A DNA stretch of 64,000 bases, taken from Algoriphagus chordae. GTDB taxonomy: Bacteria > Bacteroidota > Bacteroidia > Cytophagales > Cyclobacteriaceae. Both the position numbers and the translations under genes were made by a program. The stretch lies in contig NZ_QKZT01000005.1 in NCBI RefSeq assembly GCF_003254055.1, positions 62,001 through 126,000 on the forward strand, given 5' to 3'. The notes beneath the pieces are model-generated. The model searched no databases. It was not told where the DNA came from and was given only the letters and a program-made list of their open reading frames with translations. Positions 52,321-62,554 of the stretch are shown here, one piece after another (the first letter of the stretch is position 1; the number at the start of each line of letters is the position of its first letter).

Positions 52321-53513
52321 TTTTTATAAAATGTATGCGAGAAGGTATATCTGAACGAAAACTGAATCTTAGTCGCATGACTATTAAAGCCATCTGAAAA
52401 ATTATTACGTTTGATATAAATAATCTCGGCGGCGGCTGCCACATTCGGAAAAGGGTAATACATCAAATTTCCTGATATGTAATTTCCTTGTTGGTAAGCG
52501 GATGGCTCTATTTGATCTGACAAGAAAGCACTACTGACCGAGCCTCCTATAGTACTAGAAAACATCTCATTCCAGCTATGATCATAGTACAACACTAATC
52601 CTATCTGAGGCATGGCTACTCCTTTGACAGGTTGTGAACTTGGACCATCCGGATTATTTACTACGCCTATTTCCGCAGAAGCATCATCTAAATAACTCTG
52701 GTAGGCTTTTCCCCCTACTACTTGTCCTTTGATTACGCCAGTCTCTCCTACCTTAAGATTGGAACTTAGATTTATCCCCCAACCCCAGGTATTTCCACTG
52801 AGATCCACATTATCATCTTGATAATCATCCCATACTATTCTCCTGAATATCCCTGCAACTTCCACATAGCCCCAATCCCTGCTCATTCTGAATTCTCCTG
52901 AGATATCTGGCATAGGAAATCTAAAATTTACCCCTTCCAATTCCTGTCGATCTGCATAAATACCCTCATCTGCACTAGCTCCCGGACGCTCAATAGCAAA
53001 GGTAAGCCTGTTTCTACCCTGCAATGGCATGTATCTAACTTGCACATTCCTAAATGCTACCACGCCAGAAGGCCCCCAATATTCCACGGTATTTGGAAAC
53101 ACATCAGCATCCTGAAAAGGAGATTCCACCTGTCCTATTCCAAATTTCCCCAATTGCATGTAGGCATACCTCAAGTGAAAGGCTGTCTCGCCCGCCATTT
53201 TACCCACACCAAAAAGATCAAATTCAATAAAGGTCAATAGCTCGCCATATTTGGTGGGACTTTTAACTCTTACGCCAAGTTTGGTTTGTCGAATGGAAAA
53301 ATACACACTTCCATCGCCTCCAAATTCGTTAGGATAAGATGGCAATTTTGATGGTCGCATTACATCAAACCATTGAGGATCTAACTGGCCAAAATTGTAG
53401 CCAATGTCGGTCATCATATGACCATAAATCTCCAAAGATGGTTTTTCTTCATTCTGTGAAAAAACCAACATCGGTAAACAAAAAAATATCAGTGTAAAAA
53501 ACTTCTTTTTCAT
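52317..53513 (-). CDS. Porin-like outer membrane protein
   Basis: I start at 53513 (MKKKFFTLIFF), giving a signal peptide cut after VFSQ and 398 residues in all. The mature chain alternates aromatic and polar residues in beta-strand style and ends in an aromatic-rich strand, as in 16- or 18-stranded porins of the DcaP/carbohydrate-selective type. No exact family can be named. It is followed on the minus strand, in its upstream direction, by the GH2 gene 94 bases away. Confidence 0.65.
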   Translation of the reverse strand: MKKKFFTLIFFCLPMLVFSQNEEKPSLEIYGHMMTDIGYNFGQLDPQWFDVMRPSKLPSYPNEFGGDGSVYFSIRQTKLGVRVKSPTKYGELLTFIEFDLFGVGKMAGETAFHLRYAYMQLGKFGIGQVESPFQDADVFPNTVEYWGPSGVVAFRNVQVRYMPLQGRNRLTFAIERPGASADEGIYADRQELEGVNFRFPMPDISGEFRMSRDWGYVEVAGIFRRIVWDDYQDDNVDLSGNTWGWGINLSSNLKVGETGVIKGQVVGGKAYQSYLDDASAEIGVVNNPDGPSSQPVKGVAMPQIGLVLYYDHSWNEMFSSTIGGSVSSAFLSDQIEPSAYQQGNYISGNLMYYPFPNVAAAAEIIYIKRNNFSDGFNSHATKIQFSFRYTFSHTFYKN

Positions 53514-53607
53514 CCTTATTAAAAACATAGAGATTTAAGCTAAGTTAATATTTAATTCCAACCGTATATCTAAAGACTTATAATTCAATAATAACTTGTT
53601 TTGCCAA

Positions 53608-56397
53608 TCAATCAAACCTAAACCAGAGTACCATTGGTGATACATGTTCTTCAGCAATAGCATTGCTGGTAGCTGGTGCCATTATTTCCGATCCCTTATG
53701 GAATTTGGTACCCATTGGTGGAATTTGATACAGAAAACTCAGATCAGATTGAGGTAAAACCGGTTTAGTCCCTTCAGCAGCATCTTCTGGAAATTCAGGT
53801 TTGAACAAGCCTAGACATAAGTTTGGAGTTTCACTTCTGATTTCAATTGATCCTTGCTCTGTTTCCAATAATAAGGCATGGAAATTAGCCAAAAAACCTT
53901 TGAACTCAGGATACACCAGATCTTCAAAACTATAACCTGTCATCGTATTATTATAGGATTTTTGCCAAAGCCCAAACTCCACTCCTTTCAGTCTGTTTCC
54001 CCAAACTCGATACGGACCTTTCCCGATCCATTTAGCAGTCTTCACTTTTTCCTCAGGATAAGTAAAACCTAAGCCTTGCAACATGGCTACAGAATCTGGC
54101 TCAGATGCTATCATTCTTAATTCCCCCGTATCAAAAATGGTCCATGTAAGCGTTTTGGGATAGGAATCATAGCTTGACTGGATTTGAATAGCTCCATCTT
54201 TCAATTGCTTCCAAGTCACCTTTTGTGCGGTATAACTTTGGTCTTCAGGCTGTGTTGCTTGATTCAAATTAATAATCCTCCTGCCTACTTTCACGAGTTG
54301 GAGATTGCCATATTCCTTACCGAAAACAAAGATTTTATCACCAGCAGAAATATGAATATCTATTGATGATTCCCTTACAGTAATTGGCTTTTTGCCCAAG
54401 GATATTCTATCGTAAAAATAATTAGCATTTCCTTCCCGAGGCTTTCGAATTGCTTCTGACCAGGTATAAAGTTCCTCACCATTGATTCCAATAGCAGTTA
54501 TTTTCAGCACATCTCCTTCAGACCAAGCTGAAGGAAGTTTCAAATCAATCTGAGTGGAATCACCAGGCTTGATTGTGGGCAAGGCAATACTTCCAGAATA
54601 TAGCTTCCTAGTTTCCTTCCAAGCATCTATTTTCTCTACAGACCATGCTAGTTTACAGCTTCCTAGATCGGAAAAGAGATACTTATTGCTCACCGAAATT
54701 TTCCCATCAAAGCTAATACTTGGATCAAAGGCTGCGATTTGAATCGGAGACCAAACTTCCTTAATAGTAAAAAAGCTCCCTTCCTTCTCCCGATAAGGAC
54801 CAAGTAATCCATCAGGAGCATTGTTTCCATCAGAATCCAACATGCCCTCCAGATCATCGCGCTTTACTGCTTCGTCTGAAAACATCCATAAAAAACCACC
54901 AGCAAAAAGAGGATTTGCACTATACTTTTTCCAAAAATCATCCAAGCCAGCACCAAGTCCTCCGTCGTACATACCATGAAGTAATTCTGTGGGCATAAAA
55001 ACATCTCCGCTCTTATCCAACCTTCCTTCAGGGGAATCATAAGAAGGGTAATGCTTTGTGTCGATACTGTTTCTATTCAGCCAGGGATAGAAAATAGGCC
55101 GTTTTTGGATATCAAATTGATGAAAAGCAAACTCATTCTTGAAGTCCCAGCCCCCTTCATTTCCATGATCCCAAGCGATTACTGAAGCGTGGTTAGCATC
55201 TTTGAGGACAGTTTCTCGGATCAGTTTTGGCCCCACCACAGTGTCGTATGCATCTTGCCAACCCGTGACTTCATCAAGCACAAAAAGGCCAAGTGAATCA
55301 GTTAAGTCTAAAAATCGCTCATCAGGATTGTAATGTGACATGCGAACCGCATTCATATTCATCTCTTTCATCAGCATGATATCCTCCAGATGATTGGCCT
55401 CAGTTAGGGCTCTACCTGTAGTTGGATAGAAAGAATGTCGATTCACACCCTTGAGAATGACCTTGACATCGTTGATATATATCCCGTCTTTGGCACGAAG
55501 CTCTACGGTTCGGAAGCCAATTTTCTCTGTCTTTTGGTATAAGATTTTGTTGTTTTGAAGAAGAGAAAAGCGAGCATTATATAAAATAGGTTTCTCGGGA
55601 TTCCATGATTTTATTTTGGGGAAAAGATGAGAGAGCCAGACAGAATCAGATTCCACCTGCTGAGAGAAGTCGCCAAGGACTTCAGCCGTTATTTGATCAA
55701 ATAATTGAACATGAATCTCTGCCGATCGTGGAGTTTCATTTAGTGTTACTAGGGCTTCGAAATCCCCGTCGCCTTTTGCATTTACAGCTATTCTTGTAAA
55801 GTGATTCTCAGGTAATACTTCCAAAAAAACAGGTCTAAAAATCCCACCAAATATCCAAAAGTCAGCTTCACGTTCGGCTTTGTTAATTGACTCATTTGCA
55901 GAATGTTTAGAGACTTTTAATTCAAGCAAATTTGTGGAACCATATTCAAGGTAGTTTGAGATATCGTAAGAAAACCTATAAAACCCACCCTGATGGATTG
56001 GACCAACAATTTCCCCATTTATCTTTACCTCAGTATCTGTCATCGCCCCATCAAAAACCAGGTTGATAACCTGTTTTTTCCAAGCACGTGGAACTTCAAA
56101 TTCATGCTTGTAATAGCCTATTTCATCCGATACTTTTCGGTCGGATTTTTTGTAATCTAAACCATAATTAAAACTCCCAAAGCCTTGTAGTTCCCAGTTG
56201 GAGGGAACTAGGATTTTTGTCCACTGCTCCTTTTTTCTCCCATCAGAAACCATGAAGTCCCAGTAAACTTGAGAACCAGCATCTTCACCACTTAAATAGA
56301 CTCTTTTGTATTCATTTTGAGATTGGGCATTGACAGTAGAAAAATAAAATAGAATAAAGCCTAAAAAAGTAATTAGGCGGAAAATATTGGCGGGCAT
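53608..56397 (-). CDS. Glycoside hydrolase family 2 protein, beta-galactosidase-like
   Basis: I start at 56397 (MPANIFRLITFLGF), which gives a signal peptide cut near VNAQS; the frame is open 29 codons more. The protein of about 929 residues has the GH2 order: sugar-binding jelly-roll (FEVPRAWKKQVINLVFDGA), immunoglobulin-like domains, then the TIM barrel. The acid/base Glu lies in WDHGNEGGWD and a likely nucleophile Glu in MPTELLHGMYDG; the C-terminal domain is a beta-galactosidase small-chain type. It would act in the periplasm on beta-galactosides or related glycans. The substrate is not certain. Confidence 0.85.
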   Translation of the reverse strand: MPANIFRLITFLGFILFYFSTVNAQSQNEYKRVYLSGEDAGSQVYWDFMVSDGRKKEQWTKILVPSNWELQGFGSFNYGLDYKKSDRKVSDEIGYYKHEFEVPRAWKKQVINLVFDGAMTDTEVKINGEIVGPIHQGGFYRFSYDISNYLEYGSTNLLELKVSKHSANESINKAEREADFWIFGGIFRPVFLEVLPENHFTRIAVNAKGDGDFEALVTLNETPRSAEIHVQLFDQITAEVLGDFSQQVESDSVWLSHLFPKIKSWNPEKPILYNARFSLLQNNKILYQKTEKIGFRTVELRAKDGIYINDVKVILKGVNRHSFYPTTGRALTEANHLEDIMLMKEMNMNAVRMSHYNPDERFLDLTDSLGLFVLDEVTGWQDAYDTVVGPKLIRETVLKDANHASVIAWDHGNEGGWDFKNEFAFHQFDIQKRPIFYPWLNRNSIDTKHYPSYDSPEGRLDKSGDVFMPTELLHGMYDGGLGAGLDDFWKKYSANPLFAGGFLWMFSDEAVKRDDLEGMLDSDGNNAPDGLLGPYREKEGSFFTIKEVWSPIQIAAFDPSISFDGKISVSNKYLFSDLGSCKLAWSVEKIDAWKETRKLYSGSIALPTIKPGDSTQIDLKLPSAWSEGDVLKITAIGINGEELYTWSEAIRKPREGNANYFYDRISLGKKPITVRESSIDIHISAGDKIFVFGKEYGNLQLVKVGRRIINLNQATQPEDQSYTAQKVTWKQLKDGAIQIQSSYDSYPKTLTWTIFDTGELRMIASEPDSVAMLQGLGFTYPEEKVKTAKWIGKGPYRVWGNRLKGVEFGLWQKSYNNTMTGYSFEDLVYPEFKGFLANFHALLLETEQGSIEIRSETPNLCLGLFKPEFPEDAAEGTKPVLPQSDLSFLYQIPPMGTKFHKGSEIMAPATSNAIAEEHVSPMVLWFRFD

Positions 56398-56584
56398 GGA
56401 TGGTATGTTCTTGAAAATTAAAATTAGGCTAATCCAGTCGATTTTAAAAAGCAGTAAATGATTAATACTAAAGCAGAATTTCACCTCTTAACAATTATTT
56501 CGCTTCTACTCAAGATGATTTCAAACTAGGGAATGGCATATTTTGTGATTTTCTATATCTTAGACCTGAAACAATTTTTACCTC

Positions 56585-58315
56585 ATGACAAGCATAGACC
56601 CTAACATCCTAGCCAAAGCAGACTCTTGGCTTACTGGCAATATCGACGAAGAATCGAAAGCCCAAATCCGCAGCCTTATTGATCAAAACCCAACTGAATT
56701 AACGGACTCATTCTACCAAGATTTAGAATTTGGTACGGGTGGCCTGAGAGGCCTGATGGGTGTAGGAACCAATCGAATGAATGTCTATACCATCGGCATG
56801 GCAACTCAGGGACTGGCTAATTATCTACTGCAGTGTTTTCCTGGCGAAACTATCCGCGTAGCGATCACGCACGATTGTAGAATCAACAACACGCTTTTCG
56901 CTACGACTACTGCAAATGTTTTGACCGCGAACGGCATTCACGTATTGTACTTCAAAGAAATGCGCCCTACTCCTATGCTTTCCTTTGCTGTGAGGCACTA
57001 TGAATGCAAAAGTGGCGTAATGATCACGGCTTCCCACAACCCTAAGGAATACAATGGCTATAAGGCTTATTGGGACGATGGTGCGCAGGTTGTCGCTCCA
57101 CACGATAAAAATATAATCGACGAAGTGAAGAAAATCACTTCATTTGACGACGTGAATTGGGATAAGAATGATGCCCTTTTCCAATATATAGAGGAAGACT
57201 TCGACGAGATTTACATGAAGCTTGTCAAAGGTTTGAGCTTAGCCCCTGATGCTATTGCAGCACAGAAGGATATGCCGATTGTTTTTTCTCCGATTCATGG
57301 AGCCTCTGGCAAAATGGTTCCTGCTGCCATAAAAGCATTTGGCTTCGACAATGTACATATCGTAAAAGAGCAGGCTGAGCCAGATGGTAATTTTCCAACG
57401 GTAATCTATCCTAACCCTGAAGAAGCTGAGGCTTTGACGCTTTCTTTGAAGCTCGGAAAAGAAGTAAATGCAGAATTGGTTTTAGCTTGTGATCCAGATG
57501 GAGATCGCTATGCTGCGGCTGTGCCAAATTCTTCCGGAGAATTCGAATTGTTGAATGGTAACCAAACCGGTGCATTGCTTACTTATTACCTGTTGAGTCA
57601 ATGGAAAAAAGCGGGCAAACTAGATGGCAAGCAATTCATGGTCAACACAATTGTTACGACCGAATTGATTGATAAAATCTGTGAAGGATTTGGGGTAAAA
57701 TGCTTCTCTGTATTGACTGGATTCAAAAATATCGCTGCTATCATCAAGGATCTCGAAGGCAAGGAAACTTTCATCGGAGGAGGTGAAGAATCTTACGGCT
57801 ACCTGATAGGAGATTTTGTCCGTGACAAAGACGGAGTAAGTGCCTGCTCTATGGTCGCTGAATTGATAGCCTATTATAAAACACAGGGAAAAACAGTTTT
57901 TGATGTGCTGGCTGAGATATACAATCAGTTTGGATTCTATAAGGAGTCTCTTATCTCTGTTACCAAAAAAGGAAAAGACGGTGCGGAGCAAATCCAGGCT
58001 TTGATGACTGATTTCCGTCACCATCCACCAGCTGAGATGAATGGAATTGCTGTAGCAAAAATCGTCGATGTGAAAGAAAGCACGGTAAAAGATGTAAAAT
58101 CCGGCAAGACAGAAAAGCTCGATATGGACAAGTCAAACGTGATGCAGTTCTATCTAGCTGACGGAAGTAAGATCTCTGCTAGACCATCAGGTACTGAACC
58201 AAAAATCAAATACTATTTCTCTGTAAATGCGCCGTTGGCTAATGTTTCAGATTACAGAAAAGTGGAAGCTGAATTAGACGAAAGAATAGAAGGATTGAAG
58301 CGGTATTTCAGTTAA
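56585..58315 (+). CDS. Phosphoglucomutase/phosphomannomutase family protein
   Basis: The 576-residue protein is an alpha-D-phosphohexomutase of the long type. The phosphoserine loop is ITASHNPKEYNGYK, the metal loop is DPDGDRYAA, the sugar loop is GGGEESYGY and the phosphate loop is RPSGTEPKIKYY. It moves phosphate between C1 and C6 of a hexose; long members often act on glucose. A strong terminator follows directly. It is monocistronic and divergent from the GH2 gene. Confidence 0.92.
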   Translation: MTSIDPNILAKADSWLTGNIDEESKAQIRSLIDQNPTELTDSFYQDLEFGTGGLRGLMGVGTNRMNVYTIGMATQGLANYLLQCFPGETIRVAITHDCRINNTLFATTTANVLTANGIHVLYFKEMRPTPMLSFAVRHYECKSGVMITASHNPKEYNGYKAYWDDGAQVVAPHDKNIIDEVKKITSFDDVNWDKNDALFQYIEEDFDEIYMKLVKGLSLAPDAIAAQKDMPIVFSPIHGASGKMVPAAIKAFGFDNVHIVKEQAEPDGNFPTVIYPNPEEAEALTLSLKLGKEVNAELVLACDPDGDRYAAAVPNSSGEFELLNGNQTGALLTYYLLSQWKKAGKLDGKQFMVNTIVTTELIDKICEGFGVKCFSVLTGFKNIAAIIKDLEGKETFIGGGEESYGYLIGDFVRDKDGVSACSMVAELIAYYKTQGKTVFDVLAEIYNQFGFYKESLISVTKKGKDGAEQIQALMTDFRHHPPAEMNGIAVAKIVDVKESTVKDVKSGKTEKLDMDKSNVMQFYLADGSKISARPSGTEPKIKYYFSVNAPLANVSDYRKVEAELDERIEGLKRYFS

Positions 58316-58335
58316 AAACTTAACTATTAGAAATG

Positions 58336-58365
58336 AAAAAGCACTGAGAAATCAGTGCTTTTTTT
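58336..58365. terminator. Two-way terminator between the mutase gene and egtD
   Basis: GCACTGA (58341-58347) and TCAGTGC (58352-58358) form a stem with A-runs on the left and T-runs on the right, so it can end transcripts from both sides. It overlaps the last bases of egtD. Confidence 0.85.
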
Positions 58366-59329
58366 ATTTCTTTTCCCACAACACATCTGCAAAATAACCT
58401 TCGGAATCAATAAAATTTTCCTTCACTTCAAAACCGCCCAAAGAGGCTAAGTGGCTAATCTCTGATAAGCTATACTTTTTAGAAATTTCAGTGAAAATCG
58501 ACTCGAAGGCTTCAAACTGAAATGTTTGGTTTAATGCTCCAATAGTCACCTCCTGAGATTTTTGAGAAACTAGATAGCTTCTGCATTCCCCACTCACAGG
58601 ATTATAGGTAGGCCAATGAACAAATGACTCCCGGTCAAAATCAGCGTCTAGTTCATTATTTATTCTATCTAGCAAATTCATATTAAACTCACGCGTTACA
58701 CCTTGCTCATCATGATAGGCATCCAAGATAGTCTGAGGGTTCTTTTTTAAGTCAAACCCCAACAAAACCAAATCTCCTTTCTTAGTCCCTACACGCAAAT
58801 GATCAATGATATTCTTGGCTTCGTCCACTCCGAAATTCCCCAGGTTAGCACCCATAAATAAAATCAGATTTGGTCTGCCATCTTCCCAGACCTGCTTCTT
58901 CAGCGAATCTCTATAGGTATCCTGAAGAGGTTTGACTACTAATTCTGGAAGCTCCTTCGCTAGACTTTCCTCCAATTCTTCCAGCACAGAACCTGAGAAA
59001 TCCACTGGATAATAGGTGAACTCCACTTTCAATTGGGTCAGATATCTCAACAGAATTTTAGTTTTCAAGCCATCTCCTGCACCAAGCTCTACCAAATTAA
59101 ATGGCTTCCCTTGCGCAAGGATTTCTGCTAAAATTTGTTTGTGTTGACCTTCTAATATTTCATATTCCTTTCGCGTAAGGTAATACTCCGGCAAGGCCAT
59201 AATCTGCTGAAACAGCTTATCGCCTTTGGCGTCATAGAAATACTTGGATGGTAAAGTTTTCGGGCTTGAATTAAGACCAAGCATAACATCTTGGGTAAAG
59301 GTTCCGAAATCCGTATTTTTTGCGTTCAT
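58364..59329 (-). CDS. egtD: L-histidine N(alpha)-methyltransferase
   Basis: The 321-residue protein is an EgtD-type SAM methyltransferase with LPSKYFYDAKGDKLFQQIMALPEYYLTR split over the N-terminus, the SAM loop LVELGAGDGLKT and FMGANLGNF. It makes hercynine from histidine in three methyl transfers. It follows egtB by 3 bases. EgtA, EgtC and EgtE genes are not seen nearby. Confidence 0.92.
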   Translation of the reverse strand: MNAKNTDFGTFTQDVMLGLNSSPKTLPSKYFYDAKGDKLFQQIMALPEYYLTRKEYEILEGQHKQILAEILAQGKPFNLVELGAGDGLKTKILLRYLTQLKVEFTYYPVDFSGSVLEELEESLAKELPELVVKPLQDTYRDSLKKQVWEDGRPNLILFMGANLGNFGVDEAKNIIDHLRVGTKKGDLVLLGFDLKKNPQTILDAYHDEQGVTREFNMNLLDRINNELDADFDRESFVHWPTYNPVSGECRSYLVSQKSQEVTIGALNQTFQFEAFESIFTEISKKYSLSEISHLASLGGFEVKENFIDSEGYFADVLWEKK

Positions 59330-59332
59330 AAA

Positions 59333-60478
59333 TTAAAGGGATTTGGCTAAGCGAATGCCCATAAATTGCCATCTGTATTTTGGATGAAAAAAGTTTCTAT
59401 AAGTTGGTCTGGAATGTCCTTCAGAAGTTGCTACTGAAGCGCCACGTAACACCATTTGGTTTATCATAAATTTCCCATTGTACTCTCCTATTGCTCCTGG
59501 AGCCACCTTAAAGCCCGGATAAGGCAAATAAGCAGAATTTGTCCATTCCCATCGTTTCCCCCATTCAACTTGATTTTGGGCTACTTCCCACTCAAATTCC
59601 GTGGGCAGTCTCATGCCTCTCCAAGATGCATAAGCTGAGGCTTCATAGAAATTCACATGAGCGACAGGTGCGTCAAGATCAATTGGTTTTAATCCATTCA
59701 ATGTGTAATAATACCAAGCTCCATCTTGAAACTCCCAATACAAAGGCGCTTTTACTTGGAGTTCCTTACTCCATCCCCAGCCCTCGTCATGCCAATAAGT
59801 GGGATTTTCATATCCACCAGCATTCATAAATTCCAAGTACTCCTGATTTGTAAGCAGCGCTGTAGAAATCGCAAAGTCATTGATGTAAACTTTATGCGGA
59901 TTCAATTCATTATCGTAGCAAAAACCATTGTCTGTATAGCCAATTTCATAAACTCCAGCATCTACAGACACCCAAGTTGACTTAGGTTCAGGTGAATACT
60001 CATTGATATCCATTACACTCGGATTCAAAGGGTTAAACCAAAGACTGTATTTCAAATCCGTTACCAATAATTCCTGATGTTGCTGCTCATGATTCATTCC
60101 TAGGATTACCAACTCGTTAATCGCAGGAATGTTTTTTCGAATCAAATTTTGCATCGCCTCATCCACATACGCGCGATAAATCCTCACCTCATCCACAGAT
60201 GGGCGCGACATGAGACCCCGCTGATTTCTAGCTGTTCTCGCTCCTAGCCTATTATAATAGGAGTTGAAAAGGAAGTTAAATTGGGGATGTTTGACCACAT
60301 AACTGGGTTCATTTGGTACTAAAATAAATTGCTCAAAGAACCAAGTTGTATGCGCTAAATGCCATTTTGGAGGACTTACTTCTTCTGAAGCCTGTAGGCT
60401 AAAATCCTCCGTGATTAGATGGCTACACAGTTTCAAGGAGTGATTTCTTACGCTTAAAAAATCTTCTAATAAATTCAT
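59333..60478 (-). CDS. egtB: Ergothioneine biosynthesis sulfoxide synthase
   Basis: The 381-residue protein has an N-terminal DinB_2 domain with the iron ligands H43 (HLAHTTWF), H130 and H134 (NHEQQHQE) and a C-terminal formylglycine-enzyme-like domain (EIGYTDNGFCYDNE, RLPTEFEWEVAQ, NQMVLRGAS). EgtB joins hercynine to a thiol (gamma-glutamylcysteine or cysteine) using O2. It is the first gene of the two-gene unit with egtD 3 bases on. The thiol donor cannot be told from this reading. Confidence 0.92.
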   Translation of the reverse strand: MNLLEDFLSVRNHSLKLCSHLITEDFSLQASEEVSPPKWHLAHTTWFFEQFILVPNEPSYVVKHPQFNFLFNSYYNRLGARTARNQRGLMSRPSVDEVRIYRAYVDEAMQNLIRKNIPAINELVILGMNHEQQHQELLVTDLKYSLWFNPLNPSVMDINEYSPEPKSTWVSVDAGVYEIGYTDNGFCYDNELNPHKVYINDFAISTALLTNQEYLEFMNAGGYENPTYWHDEGWGWSKELQVKAPLYWEFQDGAWYYYTLNGLKPIDLDAPVAHVNFYEASAYASWRGMRLPTEFEWEVAQNQVEWGKRWEWTNSAYLPYPGFKVAPGAIGEYNGKFMINQMVLRGASVATSEGHSRPTYRNFFHPKYRWQFMGIRLAKSL

Positions 60479-60520
60479 ATATCTCTGATAAATAGCATTT
60501 AAGATAATTTTCTTGGCCTT

Positions 60521-61465
60521 TTATTCTTTACCAATATGAATCAAAGCGTCACCAGCATTAATCACCGGATTATTGTTCATTCCGATAATATGGCCATTTG
60601 TTGGAGACTTCACAGGGATTTTAATCTGCCCATATGGATCCGAAATTCGTGCCAAGATCTGCCCCTTCCTAACCGATTCTCCTACTTTCACACTGGAATT
60701 GAAAATCCCTGAGGCCTTGGCGCGCACCCAATTGCTTTCTTTGAGAAAAATACAATCTTGTGCTGCAGGAGCATCTGCCAACATGCCAAGACTAGCCAAC
60801 ATACGCTTGGTGCCATTGACTCCTTCTTCGATACCATATTCATCGAGACGCATGGATTCGCCTCCCTCAAAGACCATGATATGCTTTCCAGCCTTGAAGG
60901 CCTCTTTTCTAAAGGATTTCTCAATGTACTTTGAGTTGACCACATAGTGTGTCCCAAAGGCCCGTGCCAGCTCTACAGCTATCTTATCTTTGTAATCTAC
61001 CCGTACCTGAGGGAAATTGCCAAGCATGCGACCACCCGTATGGAAATCGATCCCATAATCTATTTGAGGGATAATCTCATTGCTTAGAATATAAGCAATG
61101 CTTGCTGCCAAGGATCCTTTTTTACTTCCTGGAAAACTCCGGTTAAGGTCTCTCCCATCTGGAAAAGTTCTGCTATTGGAGAGAAAGCCATAGATATTCA
61201 CCAATGGGATAAATATCAAAGTGCCTTTGAGCAACTCTAGCCCTTCATCAACCTCCTCCAATAGTCTTTTCGCAGTCACAACTCCATTGATCTCATCTCC
61301 ATGGACTCCACCAGAAATCAGGACTACTGGACCAGGTTCCTTGGAGGAGCGGATGAAAATAGGAAGGTCAATTAATGTGTGGGTAGGGAGTTTGGCGATG
61401 GCAATTTCTATATTCATCGATTGGCCGGGTCTGATCCGTACGCCATTTATGACCAATTCTTTCAT
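60521..61465 (-). CDS. Succinylglutamate desuccinylase/aspartoacylase family protein
   Basis: The 314-residue protein is an M14-like zinc amidohydrolase: GGVHGDEINGV supplies His and Glu ligands, and DFHTGG supplies the second His. The C-terminal part resembles a lipoyl-like hairpin domain (VRKGQILARISDPYG). Family members split N-acyl amino acids or related amides. I cannot name the substrate. Its first codons lie near the 5' end of the divergent murB. Confidence 0.85.
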   Translation of the reverse strand: MKELVINGVRIRPGQSMNIEIAIAKLPTHTLIDLPIFIRSSKEPGPVVLISGGVHGDEINGVVTAKRLLEEVDEGLELLKGTLIFIPLVNIYGFLSNSRTFPDGRDLNRSFPGSKKGSLAASIAYILSNEIIPQIDYGIDFHTGGRMLGNFPQVRVDYKDKIAVELARAFGTHYVVNSKYIEKSFRKEAFKAGKHIMVFEGGESMRLDEYGIEEGVNGTKRMLASLGMLADAPAAQDCIFLKESNWVRAKASGIFNSSVKVGESVRKGQILARISDPYGQIKIPVKSPTNGHIIGMNNNPVINAGDALIHIGKE

Positions 61466-61540
61466 GTAATAGGTTCAATTGAAATATTTCATTTTCTATT
61501 AGAGCAAAATCTTGCTTATTTCGCAAGGCAGACTTCATAT

Positions 61541-62554
61541 ATGAATATACTAGAAAACATCTCCCTCAAGACATACAACACCTTTGGAATTGCTAAAAAT
61601 GCAAGATTTTTTGTGTCAGTAAATTCTTCCGAGGAACTCAAAGAAGCCTTGTCCTGGGCTAAATCTCAGAATATCAACCCCTTAATATTGGGTGGTGGAA
61701 GTAACATCCTTTTGACCCAAGATCAAGAAGCTTTAGTGATCAAAATTGAGATTGAGGGAATTGAAGTTGTGAATGAGGATGAAGATTTCTATTGGATAGA
61801 GGTTGGTGCTGGAGTCAATTGGCATAGGTTTGTGCTAAAATCCATCGAAAATAATTGGGCAGGAATTGAAAACCTTTCCCTAATCCCAGGAACGGTGGGT
61901 GCCTCTCCAATGCAGAATATTGGTGCTTATGGGGTGGAAATCAAGGACGTATTTTCCAGTCTAAAAGCACTGAACAGAGATACCCTGGAGCTTGAAGAGT
62001 TCAATGCTGAACAATGTAATTTTGGCTACAGAGAAAGTGTCTTCAAACATGAATTGAAAGGAAAGTATGTGATTTGTTCTGTGGTTTTTCGACTGAGAAA
62101 AGAACCGGAATTTCACACAGAATATGGTGCAATAAAAGAAACGCTGGAAGCTTCTGGAATAAGCAAATTAAGTTTAAAGGCGATTTCTGACGCGGTAATT
62201 CAAATCCGTCAATCTAAACTTCCAGATCCTAAGGAAATCGGAAATTCGGGTTCATTTTTCAAAAACCCGACGATACCAACAGAGAAATTTGAGGAATTGA
62301 AAAATCAACACCCGACAATCCCAGGCTATCCAAACGAAGAAGGAGTAAAAGTACCTGCGGCTTGGTTGATAGAGCAATGCGGCTGGAAAGGAAAGCGATT
62401 CGGGGAAATCGGTGTTCACGCCAAGCAACCACTTGTTCTCGTAAACTATGGTGACGGAGATGGTAATGAGATCAAAAACTTAGCTACCAAAATACAGCAA
62501 TCCGTACTAGAGAAGTTCGGTATTAGCATTCATCCTGAAGTCAATTTCCTTTAG
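61541..62554 (+). CDS. murB: UDP-N-acetylmuramate dehydrogenase
   Basis: I start at 61541 (MNILENISLKTYNTFG), the usual MurB start; the frame is open further upstream but overlaps the divergent gene. The 337-residue protein has the FAD-binding LGGGSNILL, the NIGAYG loop, the active Ser in GNSGSFFKNP and the Glu in the end motif HPEVNFL. It reduces the enolpyruvyl group in peptidoglycan synthesis. Its stop overlaps that of the convergent deaminase by 4 bases. Confidence 0.95.
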   Translation: MNILENISLKTYNTFGIAKNARFFVSVNSSEELKEALSWAKSQNINPLILGGGSNILLTQDQEALVIKIEIEGIEVVNEDEDFYWIEVGAGVNWHRFVLKSIENNWAGIENLSLIPGTVGASPMQNIGAYGVEIKDVFSSLKALNRDTLELEEFNAEQCNFGYRESVFKHELKGKYVICSVVFRLRKEPEFHTEYGAIKETLEASGISKLSLKAISDAVIQIRQSKLPDPKEIGNSGSFFKNPTIPTEKFEELKNQHPTIPGYPNEEGVKVPAAWLIEQCGWKGKRFGEIGVHAKQPLVLVNYGDGDGNEIKNLATKIQQSVLEKFGISIHPEVNFL

